Made by a program: the position numbers and the translations under genes | The notes under the pieces: model-generated | Database searches by the model: none | What the model saw: the letters and a program-made list of their open reading frames with translations, nothing else | What the model was told of the DNA's origin: nothing | Source of the DNA: Amaurobius ferox | Lineage: Eukaryota; Arthropoda; Arachnida; Araneae; Amaurobiidae | Assembly: GCA_951213105.1 (NCBI GenBank) | Contig: OX578140.1 | Coordinates: 116,730,653-116,794,652 of the forward strand | Direction of reading: 5' to 3' | DNA length: 64,000 bases | Shown here: positions 11,175-22,045 of the stretch, piece by piece | How positions within the stretch are numbered: position 1 is the first letter of the stretch | How the letters are laid out: each line of letters starts with the position of its first letter

Positions 11175-11712
11175 TTTTACTTTACTTCTTAAATAACCTC
11201 TTAATTTACCTATTAGCCCCTCTTGAGTAATTAAAGAAAACTTTTGAAGCTAAGCGAGTGCCTAGCGTAGCTTCCTGAACGTTTCATTGATATAATAAAA
11301 CTCAATCGATTCGAATATAATTTTGCACGAATATAATTATTAATATTTCGAAATATTAATATTATATATATTAATATTTCGATTAAAATTTTAGTTTTAA
11401 CTAATCATGTTTTAGGTCGTGCCGAATTTCAAATTTCGATGCCAATGTTACAAGGGAGAAAAATTAATTTATGAACGCGCCCAACAGATGTGTTTCTTTG
11501 GTATAATTTGTACAATTGTGTATATTACTAAGCTGTATTGTACAATAATTATTTAATATTTTAAATTTCATGACATAAGCGCCTTAGTTATTAACATGTA
11601 CACTCGCATCAGTTTCAGGTTAGGAAATAGAGGCTAGTTGAATTTTAAATTGCATAATGCTGCAATTTAAAAATTTATAACTGCATGTACTTAACGCGCT
11701 GCATTAGGTAAA
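11077..11712. other. Unassigned AT-rich sequence
   Basis: No gene recognised. The TTAATATTTCGAAATATTAAT stretch near 11340-11385 is locally palindromic. A 68-codon ORF at 11024-11230 crosses the X2 boundary and is not credible. Confidence 0.35.
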
Positions 11713-12887
11713 AACAATAAAGATCAATCATGCATAAAGTATTAATTATGAAAAACTTTCCAACTGAAATACAATTTTATTTAAACATCTCTAAACTGCG
11801 ATACATTCAGCGGTAATATTTTTAAAATTATTACAACACTACAATAATTTATTATATTTGAAAACTTCATCGAAAACAAATGAACTTTATTCAAATAACG
11901 TCATCGAAATATAAATCGCCTGGCTCACTATATAAAAGTAGTGAATATTTCATTCATAAACTTTTTTCCACTCCTTTCATTCAGCGGCGATATTTTTAAA
12001 ATTATCACAATACTACAATTTATTTTACTTAAAAACGCAAAACCATGAAAGTAAAATTATTTTCTAACTCCGTGCTTAAAACTTCATCGAAAAAGCAATA
12101 ATATTGAATCGTCTGCTTCTCTATGTAAAATCAATGAATGTTTCATTAATATCAGCTATATTGCAGACTCCATAGCTAAATAATTTTGCGTTAAAGAAAT
12201 TCAGGAATTCTTATACAACTCATCTTACAGCTTGATGTATTTACATTCTCCATGCGTGAAAGTTAGACTTCGTTGTAGAAATGATGAAAGTTTGATGATC
12301 ATTTAAACTCCAAAATATTGTAATTGCGTTGGCGCTGTATATAGATGCACAGAAAAAAATTAAAAATAAAGTAGTTTTAGGACGGATGCAACACTAAATA
12401 TACATTAAAAAGAACTTAAATCAGGATTTTGACACAAGATGGATGCCATATTTTATTTTGAGGTGGGTCACGTGATCTCTTCATATAATATGGGTGCAAT
12501 TATTATTTTAATTTTTATTTAAAGAACTACAGAACATATTTTGCTAAAAAAAATTTTATATATATTTTATGGGATAATTTGAATATTTCCTAAAATTTTC
12601 GAAGCAATTTGTGAATTTTAAATTTCCTTAAAAAATGTTTGAAAAATTAGGTCTCATAGGGTTGAATGCATTTCATTTTTTCAACCCTGGGTCAAACCAA
12701 AACTAATTGGATGATATTATTCATTTACATTCTCATAGGTCCCACAGACCGTTTCAATGACATACTAAAATTTCATTTTGATAAAGTCATTTTTACGGCA
12801 GTTATCGTGCGAACGGGCAGACAGACAAACAGACGAAATGAACAAAGTCATAAACACTTTTCAACTATGTTGTAAAGTGTTAAAAAA
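11713..12887 (-). repeat. Family X copy X3
   Basis: Nearly full-length minus-strand copy from AACAATAAAGATCAATC to the terminal hairpin AACACTTTTCAAC ... GTAAAGTGTT. It keeps one CACGTG (12469-12474); the second has been lost with surrounding sequence. The CRE-like site is mutated to AACGTCA. A poly-G tract follows at 12891-12901. Confidence 0.85.
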
Positions 12888-12989
12888 GTGTGGGGGGGGG
12901 GGTCTATTTAGATTTTTGTATTGTGTGAGATAAGCGCATCATGGCTAAATCCCAAATAATAGACACTTCCAAATAGTGGGCTGTTCATG

Positions 12990-13026
12990 TTTCGAGGTAT
13001 CCGCTATCATAGCGGACACCTCGGAA
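12990..13026. other. Long near-perfect palindrome
   Basis: The arm TTTCGAGGTATCCGCTAT (12990-13007), a single C, and ATAGCGGACACCTCGGAA (13009-13026) form an 18-bp inverted repeat with two imperfect pairs. A one-base centre makes cruciform extrusion plausible. Confidence 0.8.
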
Positions 13027-13519
13027 CCTCGATCTTTTATGCTTGTATGAGAAAGGAATCAAAACTCTTTGAGTGAAGAGATTAAATTTCCTTCCAGGTT
13101 TAAATTCACGCCTTACTAGATTTCTGGACCTGCGCTCTTTGGCTTCATCTTCTGGTGCAATATGTGCCAAATGACATCAAATTAAGGTCAGGTGGGGCCT
13201 TCTTTCGGTAGAAAGGGCCGTGAAAGTGAATCAGTGTGTCAGGAACACTATCCTCAGAGATTCGAGGTTAAAAGAGAGACAGAGAAACAGCTACGGTCAA
13301 AAGATTCAGATTATGGCCAAAAGGTCGGAGGAAGTAGGGATGGTACCGAAATCAGGGTTGCAAAAAATCAGGGAATTGTTGAGAATCCGCAATGAACAGG
13401 GGAATTTGGGTAGACTAAACCTGAAATTTTGAAAATTATATTATCTGTGTTGCTAAAAGGGATAGTAATTAGACTTCCTTTTTTTATCCAAGTTAGTAAT
13501 AACAACGATAATTATCAGA
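13027..13519. other. Unassigned, more GC-balanced segment
   Basis: No gene recognised. Overlapping plus-strand ORFs of 60-70 codons at 13192-13432 are in different frames without domain signatures. The phrase CTACGGTCAAAAGATTCAGA resembles text near 18060, which suggests an unrecognised old repeat. Confidence 0.35.
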
Positions 13520-13807
13520 TCAAAACCCCACTATTAACAATCTACCGGCTGCGGTTTCATTGCCTACATGGAAAAGACCGGCTAACTGGGGTGCAGATTC
13601 TTGTCTAATACCGGCTCGGTTTTTGTTATCGTGTGCATTTTGCAGCGGGAATCCCGAATAATGTTTTGTATACCCTATAATAAAACTATCGTAACTGTAA
13701 TCGCTGCTATCATTGTTCAAAGAACAATTAGAACACTCTGACAAAGAATCTAAAAAAATTTCTTCACTTTCATTATCAAAATTCATTTTGTCTGGATTTT
13801 GGATCAA
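13520..13807 (-). CDS. Hypothetical acidic, Ser/Asp-rich small protein
   Basis: This 95-codon ORF has an acidic start (MIQNPDKMNFDNESEEIF) with many Ser, Asp and Asn residues to about residue 45, then a basic, mixed C-terminus (NKNRAG, HVGNETAAG). Acidic N-termini of this sort are found in PiggyBac-type transposases, but no downstream transposase core is visible and the stop is close. I infer, weakly, a transposase relic or a chance ORF. A second in-frame Met lies at residue 8. The 43-bp palindromic repeats at 13926-14085 lie just upstream on the same strand. No function assigned. Confidence 0.25.
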   Translation of the reverse strand: MIQNPDKMNFDNESEEIFLDSLSECSNCSLNNDSSDYSYDSFIIGYTKHYSGFPLQNAHDNKNRAGIRQESAPQLAGLFHVGNETAAGRLLIVGF

Positions 13808-13925
13808 AAAAACTAAAAATTAATTAAATCCACAAAGACACGCTGCCAATACTCACGTCATCTTTAACCCACTAATGAAACTGCGCATCTACGCTTTAAA
13901 AGTTGCTGCAAAACACAGCACTTTC

Positions 13926-14085
13926 AAAAGCCTATTTATTAATCGGCTCGCGGTTGATAAACGTTGGCACCTAAAAGCATATTTTTAGGCTTGCTGTAAA
14001 TAAGCGTTGGCATCAAAAAGCCTATTTTTAGGCTTGCGGTAAATAAGTGTTGGCATCTAAAAGCCTATTTTTAGGCTTGCGATAT
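13926..14085. repeat. 43-bp tandem repeat, four copies, each a hairpin
   Basis: TAGGCTTGC recurs at 13986, 14029 and 14072 with a 43-bp spacing; a diverged fourth copy precedes at 13943. Each unit contains AAGCCTATTTTTAGGCTT, a 7-bp perfect stem around an A/T core, followed by GCGGTAAATAAGYGTTGGCAT. The first unit is the most diverged and the last two are nearly identical. Confidence 0.88.
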
Positions 14086-15094
14086 ATAAAGTGTTAAGAG
14101 CAAAAAACTTTCAATCAATTTCTACAACTAAAGAAACATTTGAAGTTTTGTCACTAACGAAATCTAAAACTTTAACCTTATGTAGAAGCTTTTGATTCTA
14201 CATAATTCAACATTTCTAAATTCCATTTTAAAACATAATTTTAAGAACAATCAGATTTTGTGCATTTAAGTATGCAGTGCATTACAAAGATCAAATCAAT
14301 ACAATATTTAGTTACGATTACGCTTCCTATTTGGTCAATGACGTTATTCACTTAGTTTCTGTGTAATCCAAGATCATCGTTGCAATTACTACATTCTATA
14401 GTAGCATTTTTACTTTCTCGATATAAAGTATTGTTTTCCCGAAGATTTTCGAATTCTAGACGGATTGCACATTTCTTAAAGGATGAGTACGTCTTAAGAC
14501 CTCCTGGATACATTTCGAACACTTTTGGAAATATGTTCGTATATGTGTGTGTGCGTCTGCGAGGTGTGGACACGATAACATATGTTCTATTATGAAATTT
14601 TATGTTAAAGACTAGGGATATATATTTTTACAGTTGCTTCAATGATTAGAATTCGAATTATTTGAAGTCTTATATCTTATTATTACCTATGGAGAAACAA
14701 AACAATACTCAAAGCAATGATAATATCAAAACTGGAGAATGATAGTTTGAATTACTCTATGGTTGTAAAGAAACTGTGTACATTAACATAGATCATCCAA
14801 ATGAATCCAATTCATCAGCGTGACAGACCTGTTACCAACTTAATAAAACATCTTTTTTTTTAAATAATTTCTCTTTTCTTAATCATCAAGTTGTAAAGGC
14901 ACATTCCCTTTCATTTATTTACTATGAGGAAGTCACGACTTCTTGTTTGCACTTATAATATTTTATTTAGTTCAATATAGTATGTTTTTCAACTTGATCG
15001 TGCTATCCTCTTTGCTACTGAATTTACCATATGTTTTAGAAGTTATATGAAAATAAATTAAGAATTACTATTTTTATTTATAAAATGTAAATTG
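14086..15094. other. Unassigned sequence with a partial family W copy
   Basis: About 14395-14620 matches family W in order: TTTTCGAATTCTAGACG, a short GT tract and GGTGTGGACACGATAACAT. The rest shows no gene or repeat that I can name. ORFs of 70 codons on both strands at 14352-14595 overlap each other and are not convincing. Confidence 0.4.
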
Positions 15095-16248
15095 AAATAA
15101 AAGTAAAATGTAGATAAGATGCAGAAAAGCGGACTCTTTCCTTGCGTGTAACTTACTTATACGGCTCAGTTTCCCTTAAAAGTCCTTATGAAAAAAAGGC
15201 ATATTTTCTTCAAAGGCATTGCAACACCTGCTAATCTACCAAAATTTAAAATCTTGCTAATCTTCAATGTTCCAATACCACAACATAAAAATAAAATTAC
15301 ATAAAATGCTAGTATATCAATGCTTTTTAATTTTTTTTTTTTTCAATAGGAAGGAATTGTTCTCCGGATTCTGTTCAAAGGTCGTTAGAAAGAATCTTTT
15401 TCGATTTATCCGATGGTATCAAAATGGAAAGTCTGATAATATTTTTGATCCCTAAGGAACCGATTTGTGTAAAAATCACTAAATTTACGCCTCAACATAA
15501 AATAGCTAATACACTAGCAAATACATTTTTTTTTTTAAGAAATCGCTACGATGTGTCTTATAATCTACTCTGTACTGCCATTGTTCCGAATTTTGTAGCT
15601 GTAGTGTATGTAGCTTAGACTCATTACCAGACACTATTACTAGACACTTATTACTTAGACACTATTATATCAAATAGTGTTTGGGACAGAAGTAAAAAAA
15701 TATTAATAAAATAAGTGTGTATTTAAAATTGTGTTTGTTGTTGTTGTTGAAACCCAGACCGTCCGACCTACCAGAAAGGTGTAAGGTAACTGTTTGGACG
15801 GTCGGGAAGTGCCACCCAATTTAGACCGGAACCCAGTGGGGGAGGCATCCACAGGGACCGTACCCTCCTTCCCCTACCACCAACCTCTCGGAAGGACTTT
15901 CGGACCCACATGTTTAACGTGATCGTACTCCGCATGAACACGGCGGCAGTTTTGGCAGTGGCTGGAATCGAACCCGGGCCTACCGAGCGCAACTCCAGCG
16001 CGCTAACCAATGGGCTACCGCGCCCAAAAAATTGTGTTTGTGAAAAACTTGTGATAACCTGATAACCAGCATGCTAACCATGGATGACCTGACCCAGATA
16101 ATAATATTTTTTTAAACATACACAGAGTCACTGCCATACTTGGCTCCGAGGGATGTTACTCTTAAAATACTTTATTCGTGTATTAGAATAGCGTAAACGT
16201 GTGCGGTTAGAATAATCTTTTTCGTCTAATCTTTTTGACTCACTGTCA
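15095..16248 (+). repeat. Family Y copy Y1
   Basis: It matches Y2 (20240-21292) along its length. Shared landmarks are TTCAATGTTCCAATACCACA, a T-rich tract then CAATAGGAAGGAATTG, AAGGAACCGATTTGTGTAAA, and TTCGTCTAATC before the X junction. The T-rich tract plus CAATAG looks like a splice acceptor, and a short frame follows (RKELFSGFCSKVVRKNLF), partly kept in both copies. I do not recognise that peptide. Y1 is interrupted by a SINE-A at 15739-16027. Confidence 0.75.
15739..16027 (-). mobile_element. SINE-A, full-length, with 14-bp target duplication
   Basis: On the minus strand the element starts TTGGGCGCGGTAGCCCATTGG, has a B box GGTTCGATTCC and a tRNA-unrelated body ending in GACGGTCTGGGTTTCAACAA and further CAA repeats. 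It is flanked by AAAATTGTGTTTGT at 15725-15738 and 16028-16041. The uninterrupted site exists in Y2 near 20720. Such tRNA-derived SINEs are transcribed by RNA polymerase III and retrotransposed by a LINE-encoded machinery. This copy defines the full structure of the units arrayed in HelA. Confidence 0.9.
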
Positions 16249-17561
16249 TTTTTAACACTTTACAACAAAGTTGAAAAGTGTTTATGACTTTGTTCATTCT
16301 GTTTGTCTGTCGGTCTGTCTGTCCATTAGCACGATAACTGCCGTAAAAATGCCTTAATTAAAATGAAATTTTAGTATGTTGTTCAGACTGTCTGTAGGAC
16401 CTATGGGAATATAAATGAATAATATCACCCAATTAGTTTTGGATTGAACCCGGGTTGAAAAAATGAAATACATTGAGCCTTATAGGACCTAATTTTTCAA
16501 ACATCTTTTAAGCGGATTTAAAATTCACAAATTGCTTCGAAAATTTTAAATAATATTCAAATTGTTCCATAAAATATATAAAAAAAAATTCAGCGAAATA
16601 TATTCAGTAATTTTTTAAATAAAAATTAAAATAATAATAACACCTCTTATGTGAAGCGATCACGTGACCATGATATGAAAAGATCACGTGACCCACTTCA
16701 AAATGATATATGGCATCCATCTTGTCTCAAAATCGTGATTTTTAAAGTTCTTTTTAATGCATATTGGGTGTTGTATCCATCTTAAGGCCACTTTATTTTT
16801 GTTTAAATTCTGTGCATCTACGTACTGAAACAACGCAATTACAATATAGTTGAGTTTAAATGCTCATCCAAATTTGATTATTTCTACAACGAAGCCTATT
16901 TTTCACTTATGTAAAATGTAAACAGCAAAATATGTAGAATGAGTTGTACAAAAATTGCTATATTTCTTTAACACAAAATTATTTAGCCCATGCAGTCTGC
17001 ATAGCTGATATGAATGAAATATTCATTGATTTTACAAAGAGAAGGACGATTTTTTTCGATGAAGTTTTACACATCCAGTTTAATTACTTGTAGCTCCATG
17101 GTCTTAATTTTTAAATAAAATAAATTATTATAGTATTGTGATGAATGACATGAATGGGAATTTATTTATGAATGAAATGCTGCTTTTATAGAGAGAGCCA
17201 GGCGTGTTATTTTTTCTATGACGTCATTTGAATGAATGTCAGTTCTTTTAGATGAAGTTTTCAAATATAATAAATTATCGTAGTATTATGATAATTCTAA
17301 ATAATTATTACCGAGGAATGTATCACATTTTAGAAATGTTTAAACCAGGCAATTTATATTTTAATGCCGTCCTTTGAATGAAGTTAATTTTTTTCGATGA
17401 AGGTTTAAGTTTTCAAATATAATAAATTAATGTAGTATTGTGATAAGTTTTAAAATATTACCGAGGAATGAATTGCATTTTAGAGATGTTTAAATAAAAT
17501 TGCATTGAAGTTGGAAAGTGTTTCATAATCAATGCTTTAAGCATGATTGATCTTTCTTGTT
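16249..17561 (+). repeat. Family X copy X4, full-length reference
   Basis: It runs from TTTTTAACACTTTACAACAA (hairpin arm AACACTTT pairs with AAAGTGTT) to GATTGATCTTTCTTGTT. Internal marks are a CTGT tract, TTAGCACGATAACTG, two CACGTG boxes (16671-16676 and 16685-16690), TGACGTCA at 17219-17226, and two similar ~130-bp segments each ending CCGAGGAATGTATCRCA. No TIRs and no protein are present. On the minus strand, a 3' hairpin without TIR would suit a Helentron-type rolling-circle element; this is inference. Confidence 0.85.
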
Positions 17562-18181
17562 CAACTTGCACTTTTTTTGGGAGAGTCATTTTTCAGGAAA
17601 CATTGGAGGTGGGAAAATAAATTGTATTCAAAGTAAAATCTAGATAAGATGCCGAAAAGCGGACTTTTTTTTTAATTATTATATTTTATTATTATTACAA
17701 TTATAATTTTTTTTTCCCAGTGTAACTTACATACAGCTCAGTTTCCCTTAAAAGTCTTCCATGAAAGGCTTCCTTTCTTCAACAGCACTGTAACAAGACC
17801 TTTGCTCAACCGTCGTATCTCTATATTATTTGGGTGGTATTTCAGCGTTTTAATTTGAAGATTAAAAGGAGGGGACAGGCAATAACATAGTTCGATATCA
17901 CTGACCTGGTTGTGACTTGGTCATCGAAATTGTGTTATCGTTTTCGTGACCCCTTCTTGGAGCATCAATGTGGGCCATACGATGTCAAACGAAGGTCATA
18001 AGGGGTCCTATCCCCAACACTGCCGGCCAACATGTCGCTCTATAGGTGGAACAGAAGCTGATACGGTCAGGGAGGATCTAGATCTCGGCTACACTGGGAT
18101 ATAAGGTCGGAAATAGGTGAAGGATTGGAAGAGGAAAATGAAGGATGGGGAATGAAAAAGGATTCTTCTCTCTATAGTGTC

Positions 18182-18185
<4 letters not shown>
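17562..18185. repeat. X right flank and truncated second Y start
   Basis: The flank TTGCACTTTTTTTGGGAGAG matches the flank of X7 at 23565. From about 17636, GTAAAATCTAGATAAGATGC matches the start of Y1 at 15103 and then breaks off near 17800. The order Y-X-flank-Y suggests an old tandem duplication with a unit of about 2.5 kb. 17800-18185 is unassigned. Confidence 0.55.

Positions 18186-18256
<71 letters not shown>
18186..18256. repeat. (AT)n microsatellite
   Basis: Nearly pure TA repeat with one C interruption. The 60-codon ORF across it (IYIYIY) is a by-product. Confidence 0.95.
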
Positions 18257-18794
18257 TCCCTAGTTGTATTTATTCGCACTACATACATTTTGACTGGGAT
18301 GTTTTAGGTCGGCTAGTTTCAATTACAAACGACGATCTTCAAATGGTAATTTTCAGCAATGAACTGTGAGCATACGATATCAATATTTGTTCATAGAATG
18401 AAGATAAATATAATGTGTGTTTGATGTAGATGTAAGGGCCCCATCGAGAAAAAAAAATATCGACATATATACTAAAATAATTTAATTATATATATTAATA
18501 TATTAATAATTTAATATACTAATAAATTGATTATTATATGATTTAATTATATACAGGATATTATGTGGCATATTATATATATATATTAATATATTTATAA
18601 ATTAATTATATATATTAATAATTTAATTATTATATGATTTAATTATATATATTATGTGGCATGTTTATAAAGTACCAGAATAAATACCCAGCGCTTTGCC
18701 AGCATTTAAGATGCAAACCTATTTGATTAAAATGACACCGGAACACACGGCGAATTTTTTGAAAACACACGAACGCTTTAACTCGTTTAAAACA
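18257..18794. repeat. AT-rich segment with a ~110-bp imperfect duplication
   Basis: Two copies of a TTATTATATGATTTAATTATA block, each followed by TTATGTGGCAT, occur at about 18530-18575 and 18630-18665 amid TTAATATATAAT text. No gene recognised on either side. Confidence 0.6.
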
Positions 18795-19931
18795 AACAAG
18801 AAAGTTCAATCATGCGTAAAGCATTGATTATAAAACACTTTCCAACTTCAATGCAATTTGATATAAACATCCCTAAAATGCGATACATTCCTCGGTAATA
18901 TTTTTAAAGTCATCACAATACTACATTAATTTATTATATTTGAAAACTTCATCGGAAACCAATGAACTTGATTCAAATGACGTCATTGAAATATAAATCG
19001 CCTCTATATAAAAGCAGCATTTCATTCATAAACTTTTTTCCATTCATCACAATACTATAATAATTTATTGTATTTAAAATCTTAAAACGATGGAAGTACA
19101 AGTAATTTAACTCTATGCTTAAAATTTCATCGAAAAAATCGTCTGGTTCTCTGTGTAAAATAATTGAATGTTTCATTCATATCAGCTATATTTGCAGAAT
19201 CCATGAGCTAAATAATTACGTGTAAAAAAAATGCAGCAATTCTGATACAACTCATTCTACATCGTTTGGTGTTTACATTATCCATAAGTGAAAATTAGAC
19301 TTCGTTGTAGAAATAATCAAAGTTTGATGATCATTTAAACTAAAATATATTATAATTGCGTTGTTTCAGTATGTAGATGCACAGAATTTAAGCAAAAATA
19401 AAGCGGTTTTAGAACGGATGCAACACTAAATATGAATGAAAAAGAACTTTAAAAATCACGATTTTGACACAAGATGGATGCCATATTTTATTTTGAAGTG
19501 GGTCACGTGATCTCTTCATATAATGGTCACGTGATCTCTTCATATAAAGGGTGTAATTATTATTTTAATTTTTATTTAAAATCTACTGAATATATTTTGC
19601 TGAATTTTATTTATATATTTTATGGGATAATTGGAATATTTCCTAAAACTTTCGAAACAATTGGGATTTTTAAATTTGCTTAAAAAATGTTTGAAAAATT
19701 AGGTCCTATAGGGTTCAATGTATTTCATTTTTTCAACCCGGGTTCAATCCAAAACTAATTGGGTGATATTATTCATTTATATTCCCATATGTTCCACAGA
19801 CCGTCTGAACAACATACTAAAATTCCATTTTGATAAAGCCACTTTTACGGCGGTTATCGTGCTAACGGACAAACAGGCAGAATGAACAAAGTCATGAGCA
19901 CTTTTCAACTATGTTGTAAAGTGTTAAAAAA
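18795..19931 (-). repeat. Family X copy X5
   Basis: Minus-strand copy from AACAAGAAAGTTCAATCATGC to the terminal hairpin. It has paired CACGTG boxes at 19504-19509 and 19528-19533 (24 bp apart) and TGACGTCA at 18978-18985. One of the two CCGAGGAATG segments is missing, so it is shorter than X4. Confidence 0.85.
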
Positions 19932-20239
19932 GAAAATAACACGTTATGACGTACGAGTTCCGAAAACGTAATCCCTCTTCTAACCAGTAACAGCGCAAGG
20001 TATTTAGTAACGGACCCCCCCCCCCACACACACACACACACACACACACCGACATCAGAAAACCGAATATTGTTTTCTGTTCACTCCCCATCCCCCCGAT
20101 AGCGGTCAAACTTTAAAATCGCAACTGTTATAGATCTACTTAAAAAATTCATAAAAAATTGGGAAATGAGGTAATTATTATTATTATTATTATTATTAGA
20201 ATGATAATAATAATATTATTATGGGATATTCCATATCCA
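19932..20239. repeat. Microsatellite cluster
   Basis: A poly-C run and (AC)n tract occupy about 20015-20049, and a TTA-repeat with an opposed TAA stretch 20173-20221. No gene seen. Confidence 0.75.
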
Positions 20240-21292
20240 TGCCAAAAATTAGAATCATGCTGATCTTCAATGTTCCGATGCCACAACATAAAAATGAAAT
20301 TACATAAAATGCGAATATTTCGATGCATTTATTTTTCATTTTTTTAATTTATTTTTTCAATAGGAAGGAATTGTTCTACGGATTCGGTTTAAAGGTCGTT
20401 AGAAAGAATCTTTTTCGATCGATCCGATCGTGTCAAAATGGAAAGTCCGTGATAATATTTTTAATCCCTAAGGAACCGATTTGTGTAAAAATCACTAAAA
20501 TTACATCTCAACATAAAATAAATAAAACACTAATTCAAATTTTTAAAAAATCGCTGCGATGTGTCTTATAATCTGATCTGAAGTGTCATTGTTCCGAATT
20601 TCGTTGCTGTCGGTCGCATAGACTTTCCGCTACAGACCAACAAACCGGCATTTTCTTTTAATATGTCAAATAGTGTTTGGGGCAGAGGAAAAAATAATAA
20701 TAATAAAATATGTATGTACTTAAAATTGTTATTGTGAAAAGCTTGTGGAACCTGATAACCACCATCCGAACAGTGGCTGACCCAGATAATAATTTTTTGC
20801 CACTGCATATATACAGACTCACTGCCACACTTTGCTCCGAGAGATGTTAGTCTTTAAATACTTTATTCGTGTTTTAAAATATCGTAAATGTGTCCAAAAA
20901 GTTATTTTGACATTTCGACATATTTGGTAATACATATTTTATATATTATAGAAAGCCGACGTGGTGATCGAGTGGTCAAGGCGAGCATTTCCACAGCAAT
21001 CGTTCGACCGCCGCATTGTGGGTTCGAGTCCACGTAAGGCATGGATGTTTGTGTTGTGGGCGCAGTGTTTTCCGCCCCTTCTGGTGCTCCTGGGGCAACG
21101 TCCTAGGACGGCTAAATAGTTCACGTTCTGGCCGCTGACAAAGACGAATGATGAAAGTCGTGCCTGGCTATTTATTATATATATATATATATATATAGAT
21201 ATATATATTATAGAAAACATCAAAAGTCTGCATTTGTAATTCCTGCAATGCGGTTAGAATAACCTTTTTCGTCTAATCTCCTTGACTCGCTG
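20240..21292 (+). repeat. Family Y copy Y2
   Basis: Second Y copy, collinear with Y1 and, like Y1, joined directly to a family X copy through TTCGTCTAATCT ... CTGTCATTTTTAACAC. It lacks the Y1 SINE-A but has taken a SINE-B at 20955. The ORF following CAATAGGAAGGAATTG continues to about 20571 here, further than in Y1. Confidence 0.75.
20955..21202 (+). mobile_element. SINE-B, tRNA Ser/Leu-like head, 14-bp target duplication
   Basis: The head GCCGACGTGGTGATCGAGTGG then TCAAGGCG resembles a class II tRNA D-arm (A box), and GGTTCGAGTCC at 21021-21031 is a B box. A unique body of about 120 bp and a (TA)n tail follow. The target duplication ATATATTATAGAAA is found at 20941-20954 and 21203-21216. 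The family is unrelated to SINE-A beyond the promoter. Because the head is followed by an unrelated body and tail, it is not a functional tRNA gene. Confidence 0.85.
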
Positions 21293-22045
21293 TCATTTTT
21301 AACACTTTACAATATAATTGAAAAGTGTTTATGACTTTGTTCATTCTGACTGTCTGTCTGTCTGTCTGTCTGTCTCCGTCCGTCTGTCTGTCCGTCTGTC
21401 TGTCTGTCTGTCTGCCTGTCTGTCTGCCTGTCTGTCCGTCCGTCTGTCTGTCTGTCTGTCTGTATGTATGTCCGTCTGTCTGTCCGTCTGTATGTCTGTC
21501 TGTCTGTCTGTCTGTCCGTCCGTCTGTATGTCCGTCTGTATGTCTGTCTGCCTGTCTGTCTGTCTGTCCGTTAGCACGATAACTGCCGTAAAAATGACTT
21601 TATCAAAATGAAATTTTAGTATGCTTTTCAGACAGTCTGTGGGACCTATGGGAATATAAATGAATAATATCACCCAATTAGTTTTTTATTGAACCCGGGT
21701 TGAAAAAATGAAATACATTGAACCCTATGGGACCTAATTTTTCAAACATTTTTTAAGCACATTTAAAATTCACAAATTGCTTCGAAATTTTTAGGAAATA
21801 TTCACATTATCTCATAAAATATATAAAAAAAATTTCAGTAAAATATGTTAGGTAGTTTTTTAATTAAAAATTATTTAATATAGGGAGAAAAACGAATTCA
21901 ATTAAATTCTGACTTTTGCGATATCCTCCAGAAAGAAAAAATAGATATATTATATAATAAATATCTCTCCAAGAGTTTAATTCTTTTGTTTATGAGAGAG
22001 GCTTCACATTTTAAAATAAATTTGGTAGATAACAATTTTTCAAAT
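21293..22045 (+). repeat. Family X copy X6, variant subfamily, partial
   Basis: It has the X left end and then, after TTAGGTAGTTTTT, switches to AATATAGGGAGAAAAACGAA, a segment shared only with X8. It is therefore a subfamily in which the CACGTG/CRE middle has been replaced by about 180 bp of other sequence. The right end is missing. Confidence 0.75.
21350..21570. repeat. Expanded (CTGT)n array inside X6
   Basis: About 220 bp of CTGT repeats with scattered CCGT, CTGC and ATGT variants. In other X copies the same position has only three to five repeats. Long frames on both strands ([16 protein letters not shown]) are by-products. Confidence 0.95.

Noticed and set aside
18125..18307. IYIYIY-rich ORF
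   Set aside because: Translation of the (AT)n microsatellite.
21318..21673. Cys-rich (LSVCLSVC) and DRQTDRQT ORFs
   Set aside because: Translations of a (CTGT)n microsatellite in several frames; not a Cys-rich toxin or structural protein.
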